A stretch of DNA of 64,000 nucleotides from CAYJFG01 sp964369405 (GTDB lineage: Bacteria; Bacillota; Clostridia; Oscillospirales; Acutalibacteraceae): positions 23,423-87,422 of the forward strand of contig CAYJGB010000007.1 in assembly GCA_964369405.1 (NCBI GenBank), given 5' to 3'. The notes beneath the pieces are model-generated. The model saw nothing but the letters and a program-made list of their open reading frames with translations. It did not search any database and was not told the DNA's origin. Positions within the stretch are counted from its first letter, which is position 1. Each line of letters begins with the position of its first letter. The translations under genes were made by a program, and so were the position numbers. Below, one piece after another: positions 37,020 to 45,116 of the stretch.

Positions 37020-37673
37020 TTAAGATATTTTTTCCATTAATCTTTTTATGTTCTCTTCTATACTTTTTATTATTTCTTTAAATTCTTCGTCACTTTTTCC
37101 ACTAGGGTCATCAAGTCCCCAGTTCTCTGCATATTGAGATGGTACATTTGGACAACTTACATTGCAACCCATAAATATAACTACATCTGGTGATGGAATA
37201 TCATCAACAGTTTTGTTAAATTGAGTTTCTTCCATATCAATATTATATATCTCTTTTATCAATCTTACTGCATCTTGATTGATTTGATTTTTAATAATTG
37301 TACCTGCAGAGTAACTCTCAAACACTTCACTTCCATAAAGTTTACCTAGTGCTTCTGCCATTTGACTTCTGCATGAGTTATGATTACAGACAAATGCAAC
37401 TTTAGGTTTTCCATCGCACTTTATATCTGGTTTAAAATTATCAAAATCATACTCTATATCTGTGTTTCCATCATCTCCAAAGTAATGTATTGCATTAACT
37501 GGACATTTCTTTTCACAACCATGACAACCGTGTACACAACCATTTCCATATACTACTTTTGGTTTTCCTATTTCTTCGTCTGGTTTATATACACCATGTT
37601 TACACATATCATTACAGACCATACAGCCTATACACTCTTCGTAATTTATCACTGGATACCATGTTTTGCTCAT
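37020..37673 (-). CDS. ferredoxin-ArsC fusion (arsenate reductase)
   Basis: A 217-residue fusion. The N-terminal ~65 residues are a 2[4Fe-4S] ferredoxin-like domain with Cys14, 17, 20, 24 and Cys46, 50, 53, 57. From about residue 90 follows a low-molecular-weight phosphatase-fold arsenate reductase: P-loop CNHNSCRSQ (Cys96, Cys101), a Cys170-X3-Cys174 pair and DDPSG with the general acid. The usual thioredoxin-dependent ArsC stands alone, so the fusion suggests electrons arrive through iron-sulfur clusters. AAAAGGA selects ATG 37673. It starts eight bases after the ACR3 remnant and is last in the ars operon. Confidence 0.88.
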   Translation of the reverse strand: MSKTWYPVINYEECIGCMVCNDMCKHGVYKPDEEIGKPKVVYGNGCVHGCHGCEKKCPVNAIHYFGDDGNTDIEYDFDNFKPDIKCDGKPKVAFVCNHNSCRSQMAEALGKLYGSEVFESYSAGTIIKNQINQDAVRLIKEIYNIDMEETQFNKTVDDIPSPDVVIFMGCNVSCPNVPSQYAENWGLDDPSGKSDEEFKEIIKSIEENIKRLMEKIS

Positions 37674-37680
37674 ATTTTTT

Positions 37681-37860
37681 TCATTCCTTTTCATTTTTAA
37701 ACCAATGTTTAGTCTTGTTTGCTATCCTTACTAATATTAACATTACTGGCACTTCCACTAGTACCCCTACAATAGTTGCAAGTGCTACTGGGCTATCCGT
37801 TCCAAAAAGTGCTACTGCAACTGCTACTGATAACTCAAAGAAATTAGATGCACCTATTTG
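37681..37860 (-). pseudogene. truncated ACR3 arsenite efflux pump (C-terminal remnant)
   Basis: An open minus-strand stretch translates to 59 residues ending ANKTKHWFKNEKE. It holds the ACR3 C-terminal signature GASNFFELSVAVAVALFG and VGVLVEVPVMLILV, matching only the last membrane helices of a ~350-residue pump. A stop codon lies directly before it in frame, and it is fused out of frame to the end of the small redox protein, which overlaps it by 17 bases. There is no start codon or ribosome binding site. This looks like a deletion junction (or an assembly error) that removed most of ACR3. Confidence 0.82.
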
Positions 37861-38212
37861 TTATTCCTGATTTTTCAATTAACTTTTTAGCCTCTTCTAC
37901 TTTAATAAGTTTCCCATAAGCCATCACTTTATTATTTATAACTAGTGCTGGTGTAGACATTACCCCATATTGTGCTATTTGAGTAACGTCACCAATATTT
38001 GTAACTTCCTCATTTAAACCTAATTCTGATACTGCAATTTTAACATTTTCAAAAGTAGTTGAGCTTTTTTTACAGCAAGCTCCAAGCACGATTATTTTTG
38101 AAGTTTTGCTTTCTTTATTTTCTTTGCCTTCACAATTTCCACCACAACTACAAGTTGTTTCTTTTGGTGTTGTATTTTCTTCTTTACTTTTTCCAAAATT
38201 AAAGAATCCCAT
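37844..38212 (-). CDS. small thioredoxin-like redox protein of the ars operon
   Basis: A 122-residue protein of the MTH895/thioredoxin_3-like group. After a linker with CSCGGNC (Cys21, 23, 27) comes the fold with a vicinal pair GACCKKS (Cys46, Cys47) in place of CXXC, and the cis-Pro loop MSTPALVINN. Such genes often accompany arsenic permeases and may pass electrons or arsenite. The last residues (SGITNRCI) run into the ACR3 remnant, so the natural C-terminus may be altered by the deletion. AAAGGAG precedes the ATG. Confidence 0.8.
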   Translation of the reverse strand: MGFFNFGKSKEENTTPKETTCSCGGNCEGKENKESKTSKIIVLGACCKKSSTTFENVKIAVSELGLNEEVTNIGDVTQIAQYGVMSTPALVINNKVMAYGKLIKVEEAKKLIEKSGITNRCI

Positions 38213-38253
38213 AATAATATCTCCTTTAAATAAAATATATATTTAAACTTTAA

Positions 38254-38955
38254 TTAAAAAGCTAAATAGAACAAATAGAAACCTACTAATAATATAACTG
38301 AACCCATAATTATATTTAACACTTTACTAACTTTGCCATATTTTTCACTACCAGACAGTTTTTGAACAAATCCCATTGATGTACCAGCAACTATAGACAA
38401 CACACCATGACCAATAGAATATAGTAATAATAATACAATACCATAAATTACACTACCCTCGTTTGCAACTACAGCAAGTAAAACTATTAAAACTGGAGTT
38501 GAGCAAGGAGAAGAGAACACTCCTGCTAAAACTCCTGTTATAAATGCTCCTAAGTAACCTCTTTTTTTGTTTTTAGACACTAAGTAACTAGATGGAATAA
38601 TCTCAAAAAGTCCCCAAGTTTGAAGTGCCATAAGAACCATTAGAATAGCTAAAATCATATACCACCAACTAGTGCTGTTTCCAATAAGATTACCAGCCAT
38701 AGAGGCAACTATGCCTAAAACAGTAAATGTAACAGCAGAGCCTAAAGCAAATACAAGTGATATTTTAAAAGAACGTTTAGTATCTTTTTGACCAGTACCA
38801 CCAACATAACCAACAATTAAAGGTATGCTCGATATAGAACAAGGTGTAAAAGATGTTAACACACCTGCTAAAAGAGCAAGTAATGGTGCAAACACCACAT
38901 TATCAGTTAATATTGAGGAAATATTCTCTAAAACTTCATTTAAAAACGATTCCAT
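38254..38955 (-). CDS. CcdA/DsbD-type transmembrane electron transporter
   Basis: A 233-residue membrane protein with six predicted helices that moves reducing power across the membrane. The two redox Cys are in FTPCSISSIPLIVGY and FSSPCSTPVL, each at the start of a helix repeat. It overlaps the upstream thioredoxin gene by one base (TAATG), so the two are translationally coupled; the thioredoxin is probably its external partner. In ars operons this pair is thought to supply electrons. Confidence 0.9.
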   Translation of the reverse strand: MESFLNEVLENISSILTDNVVFAPLLALLAGVLTSFTPCSISSIPLIVGYVGGTGQKDTKRSFKISLVFALGSAVTFTVLGIVASMAGNLIGNSTSWWYMILAILMVLMALQTWGLFEIIPSSYLVSKNKKRGYLGAFITGVLAGVFSSPCSTPVLIVLLAVVANEGSVIYGIVLLLLYSIGHGVLSIVAGTSMGFVQKLSGSEKYGKVSKVLNIIMGSVILLVGFYLFYLAF

Positions 38956-39491
38956 TATTCTACCCCCATATCCTCAAGAATTAAGTTCATTTGTTCTTCT
39001 GTTAATGCTCCTTGATGAGTTGTATATACATGTTCGTTAGTTTCGTTATCTGAGTACATAGAAAATTCTATCGGAATATCTTCACTAGGCATATAAGGTG
39101 TACCATCCGCATTAAAGAACACCTGTGTAGGGATAACTTGTACTGGATAGTTTGTTGCTGCGTCTGGATTTTTCCAAACGTCCACAAATTTAATGATAGC
39201 TTTGTTCTGCATTTCTTCATTAACTTTTACTAAAACTGGAGCCATCTCTTTACAAGGCACGCAAGAGTCTGCACCAAAGTCGATAATCATAGGTAATTCA
39301 TAAGATTTTAAAGTATCTAAATCAATAGAATCTGCATTTAATAAAAAGTTTTCGTCACTTACAGTTTCAGCAATTTTATTTTCTTCTTCAACAAGAGCTT
39401 GCTCTTGTTGATTAGCAAAAATCCAAATTCCTACAACTACAGCGATAATCGCTAACGGAATAATTATTTTAAATATATTTTTTTTACTCAT
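38955..39491 (-). CDS. membrane-anchored thioredoxin-like protein
   Basis: A 178-residue thioredoxin-fold protein. One N-terminal membrane helix (about residues 6-25) should place the domain outside the cell. The active site is CVPC (Cys76, Cys79) in DFGADSCVPCKEMAPVL, and the cis-Pro is in VQVIPTQVFFNADG. It follows arsR and overlaps ccdA. Its likely job is to receive electrons from CcdA. Confidence 0.9.
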   Translation of the reverse strand: MSKKNIFKIIIPLAIIAVVVGIWIFANQQEQALVEEENKIAETVSDENFLLNADSIDLDTLKSYELPMIIDFGADSCVPCKEMAPVLVKVNEEMQNKAIIKFVDVWKNPDAATNYPVQVIPTQVFFNADGTPYMPSEDIPIEFSMYSDNETNEHVYTTHQGALTEEQMNLILEDMGVE

Positions 39492-39531
39492 TTAAAACCC
39501 TTCTTTCTTTTATTGTTTTATATCATTTAAT

Positions 39532-39852
39532 TTAACTACACAAACAATTACTTGTTAAACATTGAGCATTTTCATCTGCATTTGTTAACTCAGTTAACAA
39601 CTCTATAGCCAAAGCAGAACCTGTTTGACTAATTTTATAATGAGTCCATTTACCAACATACCAACATTCGACAATCTCAGATTCGCAAAGTATTTTCATA
39701 TGATATGAAAGAGCTGACTGAGCAATATTAAGTTCATCTTTAATATCACAAGCGCATTTTTCTCCAGATTTTAGTAGTTTTACAATTAAAACTCTCTTAG
39801 GGTCACAAAGTGCTTTAAAGATACTTGCAGTTCTATATTCATCAATTTCCAA
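39532..39852 (-). CDS. arsR: ArsR-family metalloregulator
   Basis: A 106-residue winged-helix repressor. The helix-3 metal site is CAC (Cys33, Cys35) in GEKCACDIKDEL, equivalent to the ELCVCDL box of ArsR, and the C-terminus adds Cys98, 103 and 105. Binding of As(III) should release the operator. The start is TTG at 39852 after GAGGTGG. It is first gene of the operon and faces two palindromes around its promoter. Confidence 0.92.
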   Translation of the reverse strand: MEIDEYRTASIFKALCDPKRVLIVKLLKSGEKCACDIKDELNIAQSALSYHMKILCESEIVECWYVGKWTHYKISQTGSALAIELLTELTNADENAQCLTSNCLCS

Positions 39853-39868
39853 AAGACCACCTCATTTC

Positions 39869-39950
39869 ATATCAATTTTTTTTGATTTAATTACATTATA
39901 TACCTGTGCAGGCAAAAGGTCAATAGTCAAATTGATTTTTTTTGATTTGA
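39869..39950 (-). promoter_or_regulatory. ars promoter flanked by two palindromic operators
   Basis: On the minus strand TTGACC, 17 bases and TATAAT (plus positions 39895-39923) form a strong promoter. Palindromes flank it: ATATCAA...TTGAT (39869-39886) and TCAAAT...ATTTGA (39927-39950). Both share an ATTGATTTTTTTTGATTT-like core (ATCAATTTTTTTTGATTT in the first copy). The layout fits ArsR repression from two sites. Confidence 0.7.
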
Positions 39951-39987
39951 GGCTTCTTTTTGTTACTTTTGCTCAACAAACACGAAA

Positions 39988-40032
39988 AACACCTTTTGAA
40001 ATATCTGTTATACTCCAAAAGATGTGTTATAT
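39988..40032 (-). terminator. terminator of the SpoIID-like gene
   Basis: On the minus strand ACACATCTTTTGGA pairs with TCAAAAGGTGTT (one mismatch), followed by TTTCG. It lies 17 bases after the stop of the 40049-41044 gene. Confidence 0.6.
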
Positions 40033-40048
40033 AGCATATGAACTTTTA

Positions 40049-41044
40049 TTATAATGTTATGTTTACTCCACTGTAATAATGGGTTAATATCTCTTTGTAG
40101 TCACTTCCCTGTTTTGCCATCTGCTCTGCTCCATATTTACTCATTCCTACAAAATTTCCACTTCCCTTTACATTAAATACAAATTCTTCAAATGTATATA
40201 AAATATCAAACGCACTGCTTTTTAAGTCAAACAATTTTTCTATGTCTTTCCCTGTTAAATTCTTATCTCCTAATGTTACTTTTATCACATTTCCACTCTC
40301 ATCGTATTCCATATTCGAAAACCACTCTTGATAATTGTCGCTCAATTCTATTTTGTCGTACTCTTTTGTAATTATTTCTTTTAATTCTTTTTCCGAAAAT
40401 TTATATATACTTATATACTCCTCGTTATATTGGTCGTAGGGTGATGATACTCTACTTAAATATGGTGCGTTTTCTATCCCTATATACTCCCCGTCTTCTG
40501 TAACCCCTGCACTATATTCAAATGTGACACTTTCTATCAATTCATTATTATACTTTAATACTTGTGGAAATACTTCTTTTACTGCTTTTTCTAGTTTTTC
40601 ATAATTTTTATCAAAATCCTCTCCCCACTTTTCTTGTAATTCCTCTTTATCATAAAATAACTCATTTTCTTTACTACTATATTCAATTTTTTCTTCTCTG
40701 CTTCTTATCAAACTATAATATGTATATATTGCTACTGCTTGTGCTTTGAGGGCTTCCTCTAAATACGTTATCGGCATTGCCTTTGCAAGTGTGTATTTTA
40801 CAAAATCATAATCACTTAATTCTACTGTTTCTTCTGTTTCTTTATCATATATTTTAAACACATTCTTATTTGCCTGTTCAAATGCTTTTTCTAAGTTTTC
40901 GTCTTCTTTTTCTTCATCTTGATACGACTTATTCTCGCTAATCTTATCTTCTCCATTAAATTCAGCTGATGAAAATATTGTTATAATCGGTACACATATT
41001 AATAATATAACTAGTAAAACAGATAAATATATAAATTTTTTCAC
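40049..41044 (-). CDS. SpoIID/LytB-domain protein
   Basis: A 331-residue protein with one N-terminal membrane or signal helix and a SpoIID domain. SpoIID is a lytic transglycosylase that cleaves peptidoglycan during engulfment in sporulation. Diagnostic parts are EALKAQAVAIYTYYSL with the catalytic-type Glu and the late GSGNFVGMSKYGAEQMA. The usual GHGVGMSQ loop lacks its His here, so activity may differ. Between them is a Lys/Glu-rich region. The start is GTG at 41044 after AAAGGAAG. It is a single-gene unit, not in a sporulation cluster. Confidence 0.82.
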   Translation of the reverse strand: MKKFIYLSVLLVILLICVPIITIFSSAEFNGEDKISENKSYQDEEKEDENLEKAFEQANKNVFKIYDKETEETVELSDYDFVKYTLAKAMPITYLEEALKAQAVAIYTYYSLIRSREEKIEYSSKENELFYDKEELQEKWGEDFDKNYEKLEKAVKEVFPQVLKYNNELIESVTFEYSAGVTEDGEYIGIENAPYLSRVSSPYDQYNEEYISIYKFSEKELKEIITKEYDKIELSDNYQEWFSNMEYDESGNVIKVTLGDKNLTGKDIEKLFDLKSSAFDILYTFEEFVFNVKGSGNFVGMSKYGAEQMAKQGSDYKEILTHYYSGVNITL

Positions 41045-41236
41045 TCTTAATCTTCCTTTTCTTTAAATTTGATTTGCTATTTCTTTCATAACTCATTATT
41101 TTTATTGACATTACACTCTTTATAACTTACAATTAAATACGTGTATAAATATGTATTGCTCATCTATTTTAATTATATTTTAATTTAGATAAGTTTATGA
41201 CATTTTTTAAGATATACTTATTAAAGGAGATATTAT

Positions 41237-42193
41237 ATGAAAATCAAAAAATCTTGGTTGTTTTTTATTCCAATTTTATTCTTAACTGTAGGATTATCGC
41301 TATATCAAGTATTAGTTGTTAACAACGGCGTAAATAAATCTTTTTTTGATGGTGGTATTGCTTCAATCGTTTTTGTAGCTTCTATAGTCATCTTATTTGC
41401 AGTCTTATTTCTTTTAAGTGCGACTGATAAAGTAACTTCTGGTAATTATCTAATAAATAAAAATCCTATTGCCGGTATATTTTCTATTGTTACTGGTGCT
41501 TTAATAGTTATTCAGTCTATCACTTTATTTTCTGAATTCTTTGCTAGTTTTTCTTCTGGCGTAGATTTTCTCGATTTAACTAATGCTATACTTTCATTAA
41601 TAGCTGGTTTTACCTTTGCTATGATTGGAATATCCTCAATAACTGGTAAAAACTTCCTCATTAAGAGTAGTGCTTTAATTATTTTCCCTACTCTATGGGC
41701 TACAGTTCAAATTTTTGTTATTTTTATGGGTTATGCAGCTGTATCTGTTCACGCTGTTAATATGCTAGATTTAGTTTGTATGGTGTTTGCTACTCTATTT
41801 ATTTTAAATATGAGTATGCTTTATGCTAATATCAAAAGTGACAACGCTCTTAAATCTTGTTTTGTATTTGGTATGTCTGCTATTGCAACAACTTTTTCTT
41901 ATGCAGCTTCTTCAATTTCATCTGAAATAGTTTTATCTGGTTCTTTCAATATTATGAATAACATTAAATTGATATCTTATATCACATTAGCATTGTTTAT
42001 TTTATTCTTTCTTATTGAATTATCTAAAAACGGTCAAACTATTGAAGAATCTGAAAAATTGAGTGCAAGTTTATATGACTATTTAGACGAAGACGGTTAC
42101 ATTATAGATGATGAAGAACAATCTAATAAAAGCACTAATGTTAGCGATACTTTAAATCACGTTGATAGTATAATTAATGAAACATCAAAATAA
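41237..42193 (+). CDS. unknown polytopic membrane protein
   Basis: A 318-residue protein that I do not recognise. About eight hydrophobic helices span residues 5-275, followed by an acidic cytoplasmic tail (YLDEDGYIIDDEEQ). There are few charged residues inside the helices and no transporter signature. AAAGGAG precedes the ATG. It stands alone between a divergent SpoIID-like gene and the T-box of thrS. Confidence 0.7.
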   Translation: MKIKKSWLFFIPILFLTVGLSLYQVLVVNNGVNKSFFDGGIASIVFVASIVILFAVLFLLSATDKVTSGNYLINKNPIAGIFSIVTGALIVIQSITLFSEFFASFSSGVDFLDLTNAILSLIAGFTFAMIGISSITGKNFLIKSSALIIFPTLWATVQIFVIFMGYAAVSVHAVNMLDLVCMVFATLFILNMSMLYANIKSDNALKSCFVFGMSAIATTFSYAASSISSEIVLSGSFNIMNNIKLISYITLALFILFFLIELSKNGQTIEESEKLSASLYDYLDEDGYIIDDEEQSNKSTNVSDTLNHVDSIINETSK

Positions 42194-42208
42194 AATTTCA
42201 ATATTTTC

Positions 42209-42237
42209 TTGACATAAAAAAATAAAAATGTTAGTAT
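42209..42237 (+). promoter_or_regulatory. promoter of the thrS T-box transcript
   Basis: TTGACA (42209-42214), 17 bases, TAGTAT (42232-42237). Confidence 0.75.
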
Positions 42238-42243
42238 ATCGAT

Positions 42244-42493
42244 AAGATAAAATATTAAAGTGTAGATAAGGACTAAACTAATATATTGTTTGTTAAAGAG
42301 AGTGAGCATCTTGGCTGAAAATGTTTGCAAAAAACTTATTAGTTTTACCACCTTTGAATGTGTAACGGTAACAAGTTACAACGTATATCTGCGTTAAAGA
42401 TATTTAAAGTTTAATTTTACTTTAAATGATGTTGGGTGGAATAACGAGCATATAGCTTCGTCCCGTTTATAGGGCGAGGCTATTTTTATTTTA
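42244..42493 (+). ncRNA. T-box leader controlling thrS
   Basis: A tRNA-Thr sensing leader. Stem I is suggested by AAACTAAT (about 42275) pairing with ATTAGTTT (about 42338), followed by ACCACC (42347-42352), a threonine ACC specifier candidate. The T-box proper GGGTGGAATAACGAG starts at 42434. The terminator AGCTTCGTCCC (42454-42464), loop and AGGGCGAGGCT (42471-42481) ends in a T-rich run. Uncharged tRNA would favour the antiterminator. Confidence 0.9.
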
Positions 42494-42552
42494 TCAGTAT
42501 ATAATATGATTAAATGCAAATAAAAATAAATTTATAAAGGTAGGTTTTAAAA

Positions 42553-44496
42553 TTGGTTAAAATAGAATTAAAAAATGGAATAGTTAAAGAATATGACGAT
42601 AATATTACTGCACTAGAAATAGCTAAGTCGCTTGGTGGAGGTCTTTACAAAGCTGTCTGTAGTTGTAAAATTAACAATGAGATTTGCGACATAAGAACTA
42701 ACATTACAGAAGACTGCAAAATAGAATTTAATACATTTGATGATGAAGATGGCAAAAAAACATTTTGGCATACAAGTGCTCATATATTAGCTCAAGCAGT
42801 TAAAAGATTATATCCAAACGCAAAATGTGCTATTGGACCTGCAATTGAAAATGGTTTTTATTATGATTTTGATGTACCAAAACCTTTTTCTGCTGAGGAT
42901 ATAGAGAAAATAGAAAAAGAAATGAAAGCTATAGTAAAAAGTGGTATAGCTATAGAAAAATTTGAATTAGAGCCTCAAGAAGCAATTGCGCTTATGGAGA
43001 GTTTAAATGAAGATTACAAAGTTGAACTTATAAATGAACACGCAAGCAAAGGCGAAACTATCAGTTTTTATAAACAAGATGATTTTACTGACTTATGTGC
43101 AGGCCCTCATCTAACAAATATAAAGGTGATAAAAGCATTAAAGCTCACAAATTGTACTGGTGCATACTGGAGAGCAGATGCAAACAATGCTCAATTATGT
43201 AGAGTATATGGTATATCTTTTCCAAAAGCATCTATGTTAGAAGATTACTTAAAAATGGTTGAAGAAGCTAAAATGCGTGACCATAATAAAATAGGTAGAG
43301 AGTTAGAGTTATTTACTACTTGTGAAGATATTGGACAAGGCTTACCTGTTATGTTACCAAAAGGAGCTAAAATAATTCAGCTTTTACAAAGATTTGTAGA
43401 AGACGAGGAACAAAAAAGAGGTTGGTTATTAACAAAGACTCCATATATGGCTAAAAGTGATTTATATAAAATTTCTGGACACTGGGACCATTACAAGGAC
43501 GGTATGTTTGTAATGGGAGATGAAGAAAAAGGAGATAAAGAAGTTTTTGCACTTAGACCTATGACATGTCCGTTCCAATATCAAGCATATTTAAATCGTG
43601 GACGTTCTTACAGGGATTTACCACTACGCTATAACGAAACATCTACTTTATTTAGAAACGAATCTAGTGGAGAAATGCATGGGCTTATAAGAGTTAGACA
43701 ATTTACAATTTCAGAAGGACATTTAATGTGTACACCTGAGCAACTAGAAAATGAGTTTAAAGGTTGTTTAGAGCTTGCAATATATATGTTACAAACATTA
43801 GGACTATATGAAGATGTATCTTATCGTTTTTCTAAGTGGGACCCACAAGACAATGAAAAATATATTGGCACAACAGAGCAATGGGACGAAGCACAAGGAA
43901 TTATGGCAAACATACTAAATAGTCTTGATATACCATATAAAGAAGGCATTGGCGAAGCTGCTTTTTATGGTCCTAAGCTAGATATTCAAATTAAAAATGT
44001 ACATGGAAAAGAAGACACATTAATAACAATACAAATTGACCAAATGCTTGCTGAAAAATTCGGTATGGAATATGTAGACAAAGACGGTAGCAAGAAAAAT
44101 CCATATATTATCCATAGAACATCAATAGGATGCTACGAGCGAACACTTGCACTGCTTATCGAAAAATACGCAGGCGCATTCCCTATGTGGTTAGCACCTG
44201 TACAAGTAAAATTATTACCAATAGCAGACAGACATATAGATAAAGTTTTAGAAGTAAAATATGCACTTGAACAAAAAGGAATAAGATGTGAAGTTGACGA
44301 CAGAAGCGAAAAAATCGGATATAAAATTCGTGAAGCACAACTAGAAAAAGTTCCTTATATGATTTTACTTGGCGATAAAGATATCGAAAACAATACAATT
44401 TCAGTACGTTCAAGAAAACAAGGCGATTTAGGAGCATCAACAGTAGAAGAATTTTTAGATAATATTTTAGTTGAAATTGAAACAAAAGCTCTATAA
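42553..44496 (+). CDS. thrS: threonyl-tRNA synthetase
   Basis: A 647-residue class II synthetase. Order: TGS domain (about 1-62), editing domain with HTSAHILAQAV and a second zinc-type motif, catalytic core with motif 2 RYNETSTLFRNESSGE and motif 3 GCYERTLALLIE, and the anticodon-binding domain. The start is TTG at 42553 after AAAGGTAGG. Expression is under the T-box just upstream. Confidence 0.97.
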   Translation: MVKIELKNGIVKEYDDNITALEIAKSLGGGLYKAVCSCKINNEICDIRTNITEDCKIEFNTFDDEDGKKTFWHTSAHILAQAVKRLYPNAKCAIGPAIENGFYYDFDVPKPFSAEDIEKIEKEMKAIVKSGIAIEKFELEPQEAIALMESLNEDYKVELINEHASKGETISFYKQDDFTDLCAGPHLTNIKVIKALKLTNCTGAYWRADANNAQLCRVYGISFPKASMLEDYLKMVEEAKMRDHNKIGRELELFTTCEDIGQGLPVMLPKGAKIIQLLQRFVEDEEQKRGWLLTKTPYMAKSDLYKISGHWDHYKDGMFVMGDEEKGDKEVFALRPMTCPFQYQAYLNRGRSYRDLPLRYNETSTLFRNESSGEMHGLIRVRQFTISEGHLMCTPEQLENEFKGCLELAIYMLQTLGLYEDVSYRFSKWDPQDNEKYIGTTEQWDEAQGIMANILNSLDIPYKEGIGEAAFYGPKLDIQIKNVHGKEDTLITIQIDQMLAEKFGMEYVDKDGSKKNPYIIHRTSIGCYERTLALLIEKYAGAFPMWLAPVQVKLLPIADRHIDKVLEVKYALEQKGIRCEVDDRSEKIGYKIREAQLEKVPYMILLGDKDIENNTISVRSRKQGDLGASTVEEFLDNILVEIETKAL

Positions 44497-44533
44497 TAAA
44501 TCTATTCTATATAGAATAAAGAGAGGCTTAAAA

Positions 44534-45064
44534 ATGACTATATTCAAGAATAAAAAATTTCTAACTATCGCTTCGTTTGTGCTTATCTTTGCAGTAGCAT
44601 TAATATCTATTTCTATTTACAATAGCTACTACAACTCACATAATAGTACTAATAATGAAAATGGAATTATTTTACCAAACCCTACCACAGATAAAATAAC
44701 TACTTCTGTACTAAATATTACGGGTTACAATAATCTTAAAAAAATTAATGATGAAGATATTTCTAGTTATTATTCTATACCAGATGGGCTTGTTTACGAA
44801 AGCACTGTTTATTTATCAAATATGATAGAAAGCGAAGAGGAAGTAGCTTGTTTTAAGCTTACTGATACTGCTTATATTGCTCAACTTGAAGAGGTTATTA
44901 GAAATCATATAAACATTAGACTCAAAACTTTAAATTCCACTTCGGACCAGTACAAACTACTCGAAAATTATATTGTATCGCAAAAAGATGAATTTGTATT
45001 TGTAAGTGTTGGCAAAAACGCTAATTTGCAATCCTCTACATTCAACAATATAGTTTTCACTTAA
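44534..45064 (+). CDS. DUF4358 domain membrane-anchored protein
   Basis: A 176-residue protein with one N-terminal membrane helix (about residues 10-29) and an external DUF4358-like domain. Matching parts are VYLSNMIESEEEVACFKLTD, a run of alternating charged residues and QYKLLENYIVSQKDEFVFVSVG. The family is common in Clostridia and has no known role. The frame is open from 44471, but the ATG at 44534 after GAGAGG fits better. It follows thrS by 37 bases and may be co-transcribed. Confidence 0.75.
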   Translation: MTIFKNKKFLTIASFVLIFAVALISISIYNSYYNSHNSTNNENGIILPNPTTDKITTSVLNITGYNNLKKINDEDISSYYSIPDGLVYESTVYLSNMIESEEEVACFKLTDTAYIAQLEEVIRNHINIRLKTLNSTSDQYKLLENYIVSQKDEFVFVSVGKNANLQSSTFNNIVFT

Positions 45065-45116
45065 ATTAATCAAAATCAAAAAATAAAATCAAAAATATAA
45101 TATAAGGAGAATTATT

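Noticed and set aside
37380..37870. Two plus-strand frames opposite arsC and the ACR3 remnant
   Set aside because: They are mirror images of real minus-strand genes, rich in Tyr, Ile and Phe from complementary codons, and lack ribosome sites.
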